Below the pieces are notes generated by a model. The model was given only the letters and a program-made list of their open reading frames with translations. It was not told where the DNA came from and searched no databases. The translations under genes and the position numbers were made by a program. From the NCBI RefSeq assembly GCF_028736035.1, contig NZ_CP117866.1:2418001-2482000 (forward strand): a stretch of 64,000 bases of DNA. The letters are read 5' to 3'. The stretch's first letter is position 1, and each line of letters starts with the position of its first letter. This document shows, one piece after another, positions 8,650-18,386 of this stretch. The DNA comes from Streptomyces sp. T12 (GTDB taxonomy: Bacteria; Actinomycetota; Actinomycetes; Streptomycetales; Streptomycetaceae).

Positions 8650-9756
8650 TCACTCCAGCCCGTACACCCGGCGCGCGTTCCCCGCCGCCACCATCCCCGC
8701 CACCCGTTGCGCGTCCGCCAGCGACCACGCCCCCTCGGCCACCCAGCCGCCGAGCACCCGGCCGAGGGCCTCGCGGAAGAGCTGGGCGCCCACCACATGC
8801 AGTTCGGGCAGGCCCTGTGCCCCGCTGGAGAAGAGGATCTTGCCGAAGGGGGCCAGTTCCAGGATCTCGGCGAGGATCGTGGCCGCGCGGGCGCCCGTGC
8901 GGATGAGGGCGGCGCCCGAGTCGGCGTAGACGTGCGAGAAGACGCCGGCCAGGTGGGCGGCGTGGCGGTGGTACGGGTAGCCGTGCAGCAGGATCAGGTC
9001 GGTGCCGAGGCCGGCCGTCGAGCGGACGAAGTCCGTCAGCAGTACCGGGTCCGTGCGGTCGATGCGCAGGCCCGGCTCCCCGAGCCCCGCGTGCAGCTGG
9101 AGCGGCAGTCCGGACGCCACGGCGATCCACAGCAGGTGCCGTAGCAGCACCGGGTCGCTCAGCTCACCGCCGACGGTGCGGGCCGCCAGCCAGCGTCCCG
9201 CCGCGCCCCGCACCTCCCCCGGTCCCGGCGGCTCCGGCGCGAGGGCGAGGCCGTGCCGTACGCCCGCCACGGAGGTGAAGGCCACCGCGTTCCCCGCGGC
9301 GCCGTGCACCGACTCGGCGAGGTTGGCCAGGAAGGACTCCACGGTCCCTGAGGTGTCGGCGACCTGTTCGGCGAGGAGTTCGAGGCGCACGATCTCGTGG
9401 GCGTCGGCGGACGCGGCCGACGCCATCTCCGGGGGGCCGGTGAGGTCGCCGGGCAGGCCGGTGTCGATCAGATACGTCGTGATGCCGCTGCCGCGCAGCA
9501 GACGCCGGCCCGCCTCCAGTACGCCGAGTTCACGGCGCCTGGCCAGATAGCGGGCGGGCGGGCAGTGCGGTTCCAGGCCGAGCAGCGGGGGGCACCAGCG
9601 GCGTACGGCGAAACCGGTCTGGGTGTCGAAGAGCGTGGTGCCGGGAGCCGGTGGGCCCTCGGTGCGGGCCAACTGGGCCTCGAAGGTGCCGAGGCCCAGT
9701 TCCGTGCGCAGTACGCCGTGGCAGTACTGGTCCACGAGGGACGGCGTGTCGATCAT
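8650..9756 (-). CDS. Amidohydrolase-family protein
   Basis: A 368-residue TIM-barrel protein of the amidohydrolase-2 type (PF04909-like). Likely metal and catalytic positions include DQYCHGV at the N-terminus, LHAGLGEPG in the middle (HxG-type strand), LLHGYPYHRHAAHLAG and the Asp/Ser in VYADSGAAL. The ATG at 9756 is preferred over one 36 nt upstream because GGGGAG sits just before it. The substrate is unknown; relatives include decarboxylases and the amidohydrolase halves of glutamine-synthetase-like fusion proteins. Confidence 0.75.
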   Translation of the reverse strand: MIDTPSLVDQYCHGVLRTELGLGTFEAQLARTEGPPAPGTTLFDTQTGFAVRRWCPPLLGLEPHCPPARYLARRRELGVLEAGRRLLRGSGITTYLIDTGLPGDLTGPPEMASAASADAHEIVRLELLAEQVADTSGTVESFLANLAESVHGAAGNAVAFTSVAGVRHGLALAPEPPGPGEVRGAAGRWLAARTVGGELSDPVLLRHLLWIAVASGLPLQLHAGLGEPGLRIDRTDPVLLTDFVRSTAGLGTDLILLHGYPYHRHAAHLAGVFSHVYADSGAALIRTGARAATILAEILELAPFGKILFSSGAQGLPELHVVGAQLFREALGRVLGGWVAEGAWSLADAQRVAGMVAAGNARRVYGLE

Positions 9757-9860
9757 CCGGGCTCCCCGTGGGCTGGACCGTGTGTTCCTCACAGGTCCTA
9801 ACGGGTGAACCGGGCATCAGGTGTTGGTGTCACACACCCCATGCGAAACGTCGACAGGTA

Positions 9861-10163
9861 TCAGCCGTTGCTCGGTCCACCGATCTGGATGCCCGCCATG
9901 CGGCTCCACTCGTACGGGCCGGTCTTCACCTTGGCCGCGAACTCGCCGTCGAAGGACTCGTGGCGCGTGACTCCGGCCTTCTCGACCGCCTTCTCGGCGA
10001 TCTCGTACGACGGTGCCACCAGGTCGCCCCAGCCGCCGTCCTCACCCACGAGGACGATCCGGGCGCCGCGCTGTCCGATGTACGCGACCTGGGCCTCGGC
10101 GCCGCCGTGGGACTTCGCGAAGGTGTTGATCTGCTTGGCCAGCTTGGCCACCTTGTCTGCCAT
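9861..10163 (-). CDS. Small conserved hypothetical protein
   Basis: A 100-residue soluble protein with no signal peptide or membrane segment. It is Lys/Ala-rich at the N-terminus (ADKVAKLAKQINTFAKSHGG) with an alpha/beta pattern afterwards. I know similar small proteins next to ctaB in other Streptomyces but no function. A TAGCAT -10-like box ends 7 nt before the ATG and no Shine-Dalgarno is visible, so the message may be leaderless. Codon use is typical of the genome, which supports it being real. Confidence 0.7.
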   Translation of the reverse strand: MADKVAKLAKQINTFAKSHGGAEAQVAYIGQRGARIVLVGEDGGWGDLVAPSYEIAEKAVEKAGVTRHESFDGEFAAKVKTGPYEWSRMAGIQIGGPSNG

Positions 10164-10170
10164 GGCCAGG

Positions 10171-10176
10171 ATGCTA
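10171..10176 (-). promoter_or_regulatory. Possible -10 box, leaderless start of the 100-aa gene
   Basis: TAGCAT on the minus strand, 7 nt from the ATG at 10163. No good -35 is seen. Confidence 0.3.
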
Positions 10177-10232
10177 CCGACGAGTAGATCGAATGGCGAC
10201 GGGCGGGGCGAGTGACCCGTGCCTCAGAGCGC

Positions 10233-11201
10233 CTACCTCAGGAAGGGATCCACCGCGACCGCCACGAACAGCAGCGACACATACGTGATCGACCAGTGGA
10301 ACAGGCGCATCTCCTTCAGCTTCGCGCCCGTCACCTCCGCCTTCGCGCGGTTCTGCAGCGCGTGCGCCTCCCACAGCCACCAGCCGCCCGCGCCCAGCGC
10401 GACCGCGGTGTAGAACCAGCCCGTGTAGCCGAGCGGCTGCAACAGCAGCGACACCGCCACCATCACCCAGCTGTAGATGACGATCTGCTTGGCGACGACC
10501 TTGTTGGAGGCCATGACCGGGAGCATCGGCACGCCCACGCGCGCGTAGTCGTCCTTCACCTTCATGGACAGCGGCCAGTAGTGCGGCGGCGTCCAGAAGA
10601 AGATCACCATGAAGAGGATGAGCGGCGCCCAGGTGAGGGAGTTCGTGACGGCCGTCCAGCCGATCAGCACCGGCATGCAGCCCGCGATGCCGCCCCACAC
10701 GATGTTCTGCGACGTACGGCGCTTGAGGATCATCGTGTAGACGACGACGTAGAAGAGGAGCGCGCCGAGGGAGAGCCAGGCGCTCAGCCAGTTGACGGTG
10801 AGGCCGAACAGCAGCGTCGAGACGACCGCCAGCGTGATGCCGAAGGCCAGGCACTCGCGCGGGCTGACCATCCCGGTGACCAGCGGGCGCTGCGAGGTGC
10901 GGTCCATGAGCGCGTCGATGTCACGGTCGATGTACATGTTCAGCGCGTTGGCGCCGCCGGCCGAGAGGTAGCCGCCGATGCAGGTGAGGAGCACCAGGCC
11001 AAGGTCGGGCACGCCCTGCTCGGCCAGGAACATCACCGGAACGGTGGTGATCAGCAGCAGCTCGATGATCCGCGGCTTGGTCAGCGCCACGAACGCCTTG
11101 ACCCGGGCCCCGATCGGCCGCCGGCTCGGGCTCTGGCTCGTCCCGATAATCCCCGCTGGACGGGATTCAACGGCCGTCACGCACACCCCTGACAGAGACA
11201 T
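10233..11201 (-). CDS. ctaB: CtaB, protohaem IX farnesyltransferase (haem O synthase)
   Basis: UbiA-family membrane prenyltransferase that adds a farnesyl group to haem B to give haem O, the substrate of CtaA. The prenyl-diphosphate-binding motif [20 protein letters not shown] lies near residue 105, and the second motif region is [12 protein letters not shown]. About eight or nine transmembrane helices; 322 residues from the ATG at 11201, which has GGGGAGG upstream. A GTG at 11180 with AGGGG upstream is an equally reasonable start. It is divergent from tkt, as in other Streptomyces. Confidence 0.95.
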   Translation of the reverse strand: MSLSGVCVTAVESRPAGIIGTSQSPSRRPIGARVKAFVALTKPRIIELLLITTVPVMFLAEQGVPDLGLVLLTCIGGYLSAGGANALNMYIDRDIDALMDRTSQRPLVTGMVSPRECLAFGITLAVVSTLLFGLTVNWLSAWLSLGALLFYVVVYTMILKRRTSQNIVWGGIAGCMPVLIGWTAVTNSLTWAPLILFMVIFFWTPPHYWPLSMKVKDDYARVGVPMLPVMASNKVVAKQIVIYSWVMVAVSLLLQPLGYTGWFYTAVALGAGGWWLWEAHALQNRAKAEVTGAKLKEMRLFHWSITYVSLLFVAVAVDPFLR

Positions 11202-11540
11202 CCCAGCAAGCCTCCCCGTGTGAAGTCCCGGTAAAGGCTCGCGCGTACCACGCCACTGTAGACGTTGCCCAGACCCGGACATTCGCGGGGGTCGGGTCGT
11301 GTTGGGCGGCGCTGTCGGAAGAGCTCCCCGGCACTCTGTTGAGCACTCGGACGAGCGGCTGCGTATTCAGTTGCCGAATGCGATCCAGCCCAGTGGGGAG
11401 GCGGATCCCCGCGAGTCCCGGCAGTCTGGAATGACTCGAAAAGACGCACGTACTTACGGGGGTAGGCTCGACCACGGCCGGGGCGCCCCGTGCACCGGCA
11501 TTCGACATGCGTGACATGTGGAGAGGAGCCCTGACCCAGG
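11202..11540. promoter_or_regulatory. Divergent promoter region between ctaB and tkt
   Basis: A 339-bp non-coding gap. On the minus strand TACAGT (11255-11260) is a -10-like box for ctaB, with AATGTC 17 nt upstream as a poor -35. On the plus strand TAGGCT (11463-11468) is a -10-like box for tkt with no clear -35. A short inverted repeat, ACATG-N5-CATGT (11505-11519), precedes the tkt ribosome-binding site GAGAGGAG. No longer repeats or RNA structure stand out. Confidence 0.45.
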
Positions 11541-13628
11541 GTGAGCACCAAGCCGACCACCACAGACCTCGAGTGGACCGAGTTGGACCAGCGGGCCGTC
11601 GACACCGCCCGCGTCCTGGCCGCCGATGCCGTACAGAAGGTCGGCAACGGCCATCCGGGTACGGCGATGAGCCTGGCGCCTGCCGCCTACACCCTCTTCC
11701 AGAAGGTGATGCGGCACGACCCGGCCGACCCGGAGTGGGTCGCGCGCGACCGCTTCGTGCTGTCCGCGGGCCACTCGTCCCTGACCCTCTACACCCAGCT
11801 GTACCTGGCCGGCTTCGGCCTGGAGCTGGACGACCTGAAGGCGTTCAGGACGTGGGGTTCGAAGACCCCCGGTCACCCGGAGTACGGCCACACCAAGGGC
11901 GTCGAGACGACGACCGGCCCGCTCGGCCAGGGTGTCGCCAACGCCGTCGGCATGGCCATGGCCGCCCGCTACGAGCGCGGTCTGTTCGACCCGGAGGCCG
12001 CCGAGGGCACCTCGCCCTTCGACCACTTCGTCTACGTCATCGCCGGTGACGGCTGCCTCCAGGAGGGCATCTCCGCCGAGGCGTCCTCGCTGGCCGGCCA
12101 CCAGAAGCTCGGCAACCTGGTCCTGCTGTGGGACGACAACCACATCTCGATCGAGGGCGACACCGAGACGGCCGTCTCCGAGGACACCGTCAAGCGGTAC
12201 GAGGCGTACGGCTGGCACGTGCAGCGCGTCGCCCCGAAGCCGGACGGCGACCTCGACCCGCACGCGCTCTACAACGCGATCGAGGAAGCGAAGAAGGTGA
12301 CGGACAAGCCGTCCTTCATCGCCATGCGCTCGATCATCGCCTGGCCCGCCCCGAACGCGCAGAACACCGAGGCCGCCCACGGCTCGGCACTCGGCGACGA
12401 CGAGGTCGCGGCCACCAAGCGTGTCCTCGGCTTCGACCCGGAGCAGAGCTTCGAGGTCTCCGAGGCGGTCATCGCCCACACCCGCCAGGCCCTCGACCGC
12501 GGTCGCCAGGCGAAGGCCGAGTGGGAGAAGCAGCTCCAGGAGTGGCGCAACAGCAACCCGGAGCGCGCCGCCGAGTTCGACCGCGTCAGCAAGGGCGAGC
12601 TGCCCACCGGCTGGGAGGAGAAGCTCCCGGTCTTCGAGCCCGGCAAGGGCGTCGCCACCCGTGCCGCGTCCGGCAAGGTGCTCCAGGCCCTCGGCGCGGT
12701 CATCCCCGAGCTGTGGGGCGGCTCCGCCGACCTGGCCGGCTCCAACAACACGACGATCGACAAGGACAGTTCGTTCCTGCCGGCGGACAACCCGCTGCCG
12801 GAGGCGAACCCCTACGGCCGCACGATCCACTTCGGCATCCGCGAGCACTCCATGGCCGCGGAGATGAACGGCATCGCGCTGCACGGCAACACCCGTATCT
12901 ACGGCGGCACCTTCCTCGTCTTCTCCGACTACATGCGCAACGCCGTGCGTCTGTCGGCGCTGATGCACCTGCCGGTGACGTACGTGTGGACCCACGACTC
13001 CATCGGGCTCGGCGAGGACGGCCCGACCCACCAGCCCATCGAGCACCTCGCCTCGCTGCGCGCCATCCCCGGCCTCAATGTCGTCCGCCCGGCGGACGCC
13101 AACGAGACCGCGGTCGCCTGGCGCGAGATCCTCAAGCGCTACACGAAGGTCTTCGGCAAGGGCGCCCCGCACGGTCTGGCGCTGACCCGTCAGGGCGTGC
13201 CGACGTACGAGCCCAACGACGATGCCGCCAAGGGCGGTTACGTCCTCTTCGAGGCGTCGAACGGGACTCCCGAGGTCGTCCTCATCGCCACCGGTTCCGA
13301 GGTGCACGTCGCCGTCGAGGCGCGCGAGCAGCTGGAGGCCGACGGTGTGCCGACGCGGGTCGTGTCCATGCCGTCCGTGGAGTGGTTCGAGGAGCAGGAC
13401 CAGGGGTACCGGGACAGCGTCCTGCCGCCGTCGGTGAAGGCGCGGGTCGCGGTCGAGGCCGGGATCGGTCTGACCTGGCACAAGTACGTCGGGGACGCCG
13501 GCCGCATCGTTTCCCTGGAGCACTTCGGTGCTTCCGCCGACGGCAAGGTCCTCTTCCGCGAGTTCGGCTTCACTGCCGAGAACGTGGCCGCGAAGGCCCG
13601 GGAATCCCTCGCCGCTGCCCAGCGCTGA
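11541..13628 (+). CDS. tkt: Transketolase
   Basis: Thiamine-diphosphate enzyme of the non-oxidative pentose phosphate pathway, 695 residues, full length. ThDP-binding motif GDGCLQEGISAEASSLAGHQ at about 165-185; phosphate-contact motifs GHPG and AGHSS near the N-terminus; catalytic Glu region GIREHSMAAEMNG; C-terminal domain from about residue 560. The GTG start at 11541 is preceded by GAGAGGAG, with a rather long spacing. It is the first gene of tkt-tal-zwf-opcA-pgl, so one transcript supplies both branches of the pathway. Confidence 0.97.
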   Translation: MSTKPTTTDLEWTELDQRAVDTARVLAADAVQKVGNGHPGTAMSLAPAAYTLFQKVMRHDPADPEWVARDRFVLSAGHSSLTLYTQLYLAGFGLELDDLKAFRTWGSKTPGHPEYGHTKGVETTTGPLGQGVANAVGMAMAARYERGLFDPEAAEGTSPFDHFVYVIAGDGCLQEGISAEASSLAGHQKLGNLVLLWDDNHISIEGDTETAVSEDTVKRYEAYGWHVQRVAPKPDGDLDPHALYNAIEEAKKVTDKPSFIAMRSIIAWPAPNAQNTEAAHGSALGDDEVAATKRVLGFDPEQSFEVSEAVIAHTRQALDRGRQAKAEWEKQLQEWRNSNPERAAEFDRVSKGELPTGWEEKLPVFEPGKGVATRAASGKVLQALGAVIPELWGGSADLAGSNNTTIDKDSSFLPADNPLPEANPYGRTIHFGIREHSMAAEMNGIALHGNTRIYGGTFLVFSDYMRNAVRLSALMHLPVTYVWTHDSIGLGEDGPTHQPIEHLASLRAIPGLNVVRPADANETAVAWREILKRYTKVFGKGAPHGLALTRQGVPTYEPNDDAAKGGYVLFEASNGTPEVVLIATGSEVHVAVEAREQLEADGVPTRVVSMPSVEWFEEQDQGYRDSVLPPSVKARVAVEAGIGLTWHKYVGDAGRIVSLEHFGASADGKVLFREFGFTAENVAAKARESLAAAQR

Positions 13629-13661
13629 CGCTCATATACGACACGTAGGAGATGTAATTCC

Positions 13662-14780
13662 ATGACAGACGCACTCAAGCGCCTCTCCGAGGAGGGCGTC
13701 GCGATCTGGCTGGACGACCTGTCGCGCAAGCGGATCACGTCCGGCAACCTCGCCGAGCTGATCGACCAGCAGCACGTCGTGGGCGTCACCACCAACCCGA
13801 CGATCTTCCAGAAGGCGATCTCTTCCGGGGACGGTTACGAGCAGCAGCTCGCGGACCTCGCCGCCCGCAAGGTCACCGTCGAAGAGGCCGTTCGCATGAT
13901 CACGACGGCGGACGTCCGCGACGCCGCCGACATCCTGCGCCCTGTCTTCGACGCCACCGGCGGCCAGGACGGCCGGGTGTCGATCGAGGTCGACCCGCGG
14001 CTGGCGCACCACACCAAGGCGACGGTCGCCGAGGCCAAGCAGCTGGCCTGGCTGGTGGACCGGCCCAACACCCTCATCAAGATCCCGGCCACCAAGGCGG
14101 GCCTGCCGGCCATCACCGAGGTGATCGGCAACGGCATCAGCGTCAACGTCACGCTGATCTTCTCGCTCGAGCGCTACCGCGAGGTCATGGACGCGTACCT
14201 CGCGGGCCTGGAGAAGGCCAAGGCCAAGGGCCTGGACCTGTCGCTGATCCACTCCGTGGCGTCCTTCTTCGTGTCCCGCGTGGACACCGAGATCGACAAG
14301 CGGATCGACGCGCTGGGCACCGACGAGGCCAAGGCCGCGCGCGGCAAGGCCGCCGTCGCCAACGCCCGGCTCGCCTACCAGGCGTACGAGGAAGTCTTCT
14401 CGACCGACCGCTGGAGCGTGTTGGAGAACGCGGGCGCCAACAAGCAGCGTCCGCTGTGGGCCTCCACCGGCGTGAAGGACCCGGCCTACAAGGCCACCCT
14501 GTACGTCGACGACCTGGTCGCGCCGAACACGGTCAACACCATGCCGGAGGCCACTCTTCAGGCCACCGAGGAGAGCGGCTCGATCACCGGCAACACCATC
14601 GCCGGCACCTACGCGCAGGCCCGCGCGGACCTGGACGCCGTCGAGAAGCTCGGGATCTCGTACGACGACGTGGTCCAGGTGCTGGAGGACGAGGGCGTCG
14701 AGAAGTTCGAGGCGTCCTGGAACGACCTGCTGAAGTCGACCGAGGCGGAGCTCGAGCGCCTCGCCCCCTCGGAGGGCTGA
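13662..14780 (+). CDS. tal: Transaldolase
   Basis: Transfers a dihydroxyacetone unit from sedoheptulose-7-phosphate to glyceraldehyde-3-phosphate. At 372 residues it belongs to the longer TalB/actinobacterial type. The Schiff-base lysine lies in [12 protein letters not shown] (about residue 140), and [13 protein letters not shown] follows. The N-terminal [13 protein letters not shown] is the conserved Asn/Thr region. Ribosome-binding site TAGGAG is 10 nt before the ATG; tkt ends 33 nt upstream. Confidence 0.97.
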   Translation: MTDALKRLSEEGVAIWLDDLSRKRITSGNLAELIDQQHVVGVTTNPTIFQKAISSGDGYEQQLADLAARKVTVEEAVRMITTADVRDAADILRPVFDATGGQDGRVSIEVDPRLAHHTKATVAEAKQLAWLVDRPNTLIKIPATKAGLPAITEVIGNGISVNVTLIFSLERYREVMDAYLAGLEKAKAKGLDLSLIHSVASFFVSRVDTEIDKRIDALGTDEAKAARGKAAVANARLAYQAYEEVFSTDRWSVLENAGANKQRPLWASTGVKDPAYKATLYVDDLVAPNTVNTMPEATLQATEESGSITGNTIAGTYAQARADLDAVEKLGISYDDVVQVLEDEGVEKFEASWNDLLKSTEAELERLAPSEG

Positions 14781-14784
14781 TCCC

Positions 14785-16323
14785 TTGCCACCCTTTACCG
14801 TCACGGAAGCGAATCCGCTTCGTGACGCCGCCGACCGACGGCTCCCGCGTATCGCGGGGCCGTCGGGCCTGGTGATCTTCGGCGTTACGGGCGATTTGTC
14901 ACGTAAAAAGCTGATGCCCGCCGTGTACGACCTCGCCAACCGGGGTCTGCTGCCGCCGGGCTTCTCGCTGGTCGGCTTCGCCCGCCGCGAGTGGGCCCAC
15001 GAGGACTTCGCACAGGAGGTCCACGACGCGGTCAAGGAGCATGCCCGCACCCCCTTCCGCGAGGAGGTCTGGCAGCAGCTCATCCAGGGCATGCGGTTCG
15101 TCCAGGGCACCTTCGACGACGACGACGCCTTCGAGCGGCTGCGCGGCACCATCGAGGAACTGGACAAGGCGCAGGGCACGGGCGGCAACTTCGCCTTCTA
15201 CCTGTCGGTGCCGCCGCGCTCCTTCCCGGTGGTCATCCAGCAGCTCAAGAAGCACGGCCTGGCCGACCAGACGAGCGGCTCCTGGCGCCGCGCGGTCATC
15301 GAGAAGCCCTTTGGCCACGACCTGAAGTCCGCCGAGCAGCTCAACAAGGTCGTCCACGAGGTCTTCGCCCCGGACCAGGTCTTCCGCATCGACCACTACC
15401 TGGGCAAGGAGACCGTCCAGAACATCCTGGCGCTGCGCTTCGCCAACACGATGTTCGAGCCGATCTGGAACCGGTCCTTCGTGGACCACGTGCAGATCAC
15501 CATGGCCGAGGACATCGGCATCGGCGGCCGCGCCGGCTACTACGACGGCATCGGCGCCGCCCGTGACGTCATCCAGAACCACCTGCTCCAGCTGATGGCC
15601 CTGACCGCCATGGAGGAGCCCGCCTCCTTCGACGCGGACGCGCTGGCGGCGGAGAAGACCAAGGTGCTCGGTGCCGTACGGCTGCCGAAGGACCTGGGCC
15701 GGGACACCGTGTTCGCGCAGTACGCGGCCGGCTGGCAGGGCGGCGAGAAGGCGGTCGGGTACCTCCAGGAGGAGGGCACCGACCCCAAGTCGAAGACCGA
15801 CACGTACGCCGCGATCAAGCTGGGGATCGACAACCGCCGCTGGGCGGGCGTCCCCTTCTATCTGCGCACCGGCAAGCGGCTCGGCCGCCGCGTCACCGAG
15901 ATCGCGGTGGTCTTCCAGCGCGCCCCGCACTCCCCCTTCGACACGACGGCCACCGAGGAGCTGGGCCAGAACGCGATCGTGATCCGCGTCCAGCCCGACG
16001 AGGGCGTCACGGTCCGGTTCGGCTCGAAGGTGCCGGGCACCTCGATGGAGATCCGGGACGTGTCGATGGACTTCGCGTACGGCGAGTCCTTCACGGAGTC
16101 CTCGCCCGAGGCGTACGAGCGGCTGATCCTCGACGTCCTGCTCGGCGACTCCAACCTCTTCCCGCGCACCGAGGAGGTCGAGCTGTCCTGGAAGATCCTC
16201 GACCCGATCGAGGAGTACTGGGACAAGCACGGCAGGCCCGCCCAGTACCCGTCCGGCACCTGGGGCCCCGTCGAGGCGGACGAAATGCTCGAGCGAGACG
16301 GACGGAGCTGGCGTCGGCCATGA
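14785..16323 (+). CDS. zwf: Glucose-6-phosphate dehydrogenase
   Basis: NADP-dependent oxidation of glucose-6-phosphate, the entry to the oxidative pentose phosphate pathway. The 512 residues contain the dinucleotide fold GVTGDLSRKKLMPAVYDL near residue 35 and the active-site signature RIDHYLGKETVQNIL near 205. The TTG start lies 4 nt after the tal stop and has GGAGG nine nt upstream, consistent with translational coupling. It overlaps opcA by 4 nt; OpcA is needed for full activity of this enzyme in actinobacteria. Confidence 0.97.
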   Translation: MPPFTVTEANPLRDAADRRLPRIAGPSGLVIFGVTGDLSRKKLMPAVYDLANRGLLPPGFSLVGFARREWAHEDFAQEVHDAVKEHARTPFREEVWQQLIQGMRFVQGTFDDDDAFERLRGTIEELDKAQGTGGNFAFYLSVPPRSFPVVIQQLKKHGLADQTSGSWRRAVIEKPFGHDLKSAEQLNKVVHEVFAPDQVFRIDHYLGKETVQNILALRFANTMFEPIWNRSFVDHVQITMAEDIGIGGRAGYYDGIGAARDVIQNHLLQLMALTAMEEPASFDADALAAEKTKVLGAVRLPKDLGRDTVFAQYAAGWQGGEKAVGYLQEEGTDPKSKTDTYAAIKLGIDNRRWAGVPFYLRTGKRLGRRVTEIAVVFQRAPHSPFDTTATEELGQNAIVIRVQPDEGVTVRFGSKVPGTSMEIRDVSMDFAYGESFTESSPEAYERLILDVLLGDSNLFPRTEEVELSWKILDPIEEYWDKHGRPAQYPSGTWGPVEADEMLERDGRSWRRP

Positions 16324-17507
16324 AGATAGACCTCACGGACACCACGGCCAGCAAGATCAACAAGGCACTGGTGCAGGGTCGCCGCGCCATCGGCACGCCG
16401 GCCGTCGGCATGGTGCTCACGCTGGTCATCGTCACGGACGAGGAGAACGCGTACGACGCCCTGAGGGCCGCGAACGACGCCTCGCACGAGCACCCCTCGC
16501 GCACGCTGGTGGTCATCAAGCGCGTCTCGCGCTCGCCCCGCGACCGTACGCAGTCCCGGCTGGACGCCGAGGTGCGGGTGGGCGCCGACGCGGGCAGCGG
16601 CGAGACGGTGGTGCTGCGGCTGTACGGCGAGGTGTCCGACCATGCGCAGTCCGTCGTCCTGCCGCTGCTGCTGCCGGACGCCCCGGTGGTGGTCTGGTGG
16701 CCGGTGAACGCCCCGCTCGACCCGGCGAACGACCCGCTGGGCGCGCTGGCCCAGCGCCGCGTGACCGACACCTACGCCTCGGAGCAGCCGGTGCGGGAGC
16801 TGTCGGCGCGGGCGGACACCTACACACCGGGCGACACGGATCTCTCCTGGACCCGTATCACGCCGTGGCGTTCGATGCTGGCGGCGGCTCTGGACCAGGT
16901 GGTCTGCGAGGTGAAGGCCGTTGAGGTGGAGGGCGAGGAGTTCAACCCGAGCTGTGAGCTGCTGGCGATGTGGCTCGCGGACCGGCTGGACGTGCCCGTG
17001 AAGCGGTCGCTGTCGTCGGGCCCCGGTCTGACGGCGGTCCGGATGGACACCGACTGCGGCCCGATAGTGCTGGACCGGGCGGACGGCTCCCTGGCGACCC
17101 TCTCCATCCAGGGCCAGCCGGACCGTGCGGTGGCGCTGAAGCGGCGGGAGACGGCCGAGCTGATCGCGGAGGAGCTGCGGCGGCTCGACCCGGACGACAC
17201 GTACGCGTCGGCGCTGCGGTTCGGGGTGGAGCGGCTGAACTCGGTGCCGGCTTCGGCGGTTCGGGGCGCGGAGGCCGCCGAGGCCGCGGTGGCCAAGGCT
17301 GTGCAGGCCGTGGCCCTGGCCGAGGCTGCCGTTGCGCGGGCCGAGGAGTCTCCGGCCGAGGAGTCCCCGGCCAAGGAGGAGCCTTCGGCCAAAGGGGAAT
17401 CTCCGGCCAAAGGAGAATCGGTCGGAGCGCCCGCCGAAATCGCTGCGAAAGCATCCGCGAAGGAAGCGACGGCGCAGGAACCGGTGACGAAGGCGGCGGC
17501 GAAGTGA
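16320..17507 (+). CDS. opcA: OpcA, glucose-6-phosphate dehydrogenase assembly protein, with a long low-complexity tail
   Basis: Accessory protein for assembly/activation of Zwf. Residues 1-310 match the usual OpcA domain (e.g. VVVWWPVNAPLDPANDPLG, LSWTRITPWRSMLAAALDQV, FNPSCELLAMWLADRLDVPV). Residues about 311-395 form an Ala/Glu/Lys/Pro extension with a repetitive core, EESPAEESPAKEEPSAKGES, at about 342-361. This tail is not part of the family domain and is probably disordered. It begins with an Ala-rich amphipathic stretch (EAAEAAVAKAVQAVALAEAA) that may form a helix. Both ends overlap neighbours: ATGA with zwf and GTGA with pgl. Confidence 0.95.
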   Translation: MKIDLTDTTASKINKALVQGRRAIGTPAVGMVLTLVIVTDEENAYDALRAANDASHEHPSRTLVVIKRVSRSPRDRTQSRLDAEVRVGADAGSGETVVLRLYGEVSDHAQSVVLPLLLPDAPVVVWWPVNAPLDPANDPLGALAQRRVTDTYASEQPVRELSARADTYTPGDTDLSWTRITPWRSMLAAALDQVVCEVKAVEVEGEEFNPSCELLAMWLADRLDVPVKRSLSSGPGLTAVRMDTDCGPIVLDRADGSLATLSIQGQPDRAVALKRRETAELIAEELRRLDPDDTYASALRFGVERLNSVPASAVRGAEAAEAAVAKAVQAVALAEAAVARAEESPAEESPAKEEPSAKGESPAKGESVGAPAEIAAKASAKEATAQEPVTKAAAK

Positions 17508-18286
17508 GTACTCCTCAGCTGGTCGTGCACCACGACAAGGAGCTGATGGCGCAGGCCGCGGCGGCCCGGCTGATCACGAAGATCGTGGACGCCCAGGCCT
17601 CCCGGGGCTCGGCGTCCGTGGTCCTCACCGGCGGCCGCAACGGCAACGGCCTGCTGGCCGCGCTCGCGGCCGCCCCCGCCCGGGACGCCATCGACTGGAC
17701 CCGGCTGGACCTCTGGTGGGGCGACGAACGCTTCCTCCCCGAGGGCGACCCGGAGCGCAACGTCACGCAGGCCCGCGAGGCCCTGCTGGACACGGTGCCG
17801 CTGGATCCGAAGCGCGTGCACGCCATGCCCGCGTCGGACGGCCCGTTCGGCACGGACGTGGAAGCGGCGGCCGCGTCGTACGCGGAGGAACTGGCGAGGT
17901 CGGCGGGCCCGGAGAACCACGGCTCGGTCCCCACCTTCGACGTCCTCATGCTGGGCGTGGGCCCCGACACCCACGTCGCCTCGCTGTTCCCGGAACTCCC
18001 CGCGGTGCGGGAGACGGAGCGCACGGTCGTCGGCGTCCACGGCGCCCCGAAGCCCCCGCCGACCCGTGTGACCCTCACACTCCCGGCGATCCGGGCGGCA
18101 CGTGAGGTGTGGCTGCTGGCGGCCGGCGAGGACAAGGCGCAGGCCGCGGCGATCGCCCTGTCGGGCGCGGGCGAGATCCAGGCGCCGGCGGCCGGGGCGT
18201 ACGGCCGCGCCAGGACGCTCTGGCTGCTGGACGCGGCAGCGGCGTCGCAACTGCCGAGGTCGCTGTATCCACCGGCGTCCGCGTGA
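17504..18286 (+). CDS. pgl: 6-phosphogluconolactonase
   Basis: Hydrolyses 6-phosphogluconolactone, the product of Zwf. The 260-residue DevB/NagB-like protein has LWWGDERFLPEGDPERN at about 70-87 and LMLGVGPDTHVASLFP at about 148-163, both family signatures. The GTG start overlaps the opcA stop. It is the last gene of the operon; a strong hairpin follows 7 nt after the stop. Confidence 0.95.
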   Translation: MSTPQLVVHHDKELMAQAAAARLITKIVDAQASRGSASVVLTGGRNGNGLLAALAAAPARDAIDWTRLDLWWGDERFLPEGDPERNVTQAREALLDTVPLDPKRVHAMPASDGPFGTDVEAAAASYAEELARSAGPENHGSVPTFDVLMLGVGPDTHVASLFPELPAVRETERTVVGVHGAPKPPPTRVTLTLPAIRAAREVWLLAAGEDKAQAAAIALSGAGEIQAPAAGAYGRARTLWLLDAAAASQLPRSLYPPASA

Positions 18287-18293
18287 ACGCGCT

Positions 18294-18326
18294 CGGGCCC
18301 TCGCTTCCCGGTGAAGCGAGGGCCCG
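18294..18326 (+). terminator. Terminator after pgl
   Basis: Perfect 13-bp inverted repeat, CGGGCCCTCGCTT and AAGCGAGGGCCCG, with a 7-nt loop, just after the pgl stop and between convergent genes. No U-tract, as usual in Streptomyces. Confidence 0.8.
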
Positions 18327-18334
18327 ACGCACAT

Positions 18335-18386
18335 GCGCTGCTTCTCAGCGCTGCTTCTCTGCGCTGCTTCCCCGCGCTACTTCACC
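18335..18386. repeat. Four tandem 13-bp units at the permease 3' end
   Basis: Units beginning at 18335, 18348, 18361 and 18374 read GCGCTGCTTCTCA, GCGCTGCTTCTCT, GCGCTGCTTCCCC and GCGCTACTTCACC. The last unit contains the stop and final codons of the minus-strand permease gene, so the array may have grown from the gene end by slippage. Confidence 0.75.
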
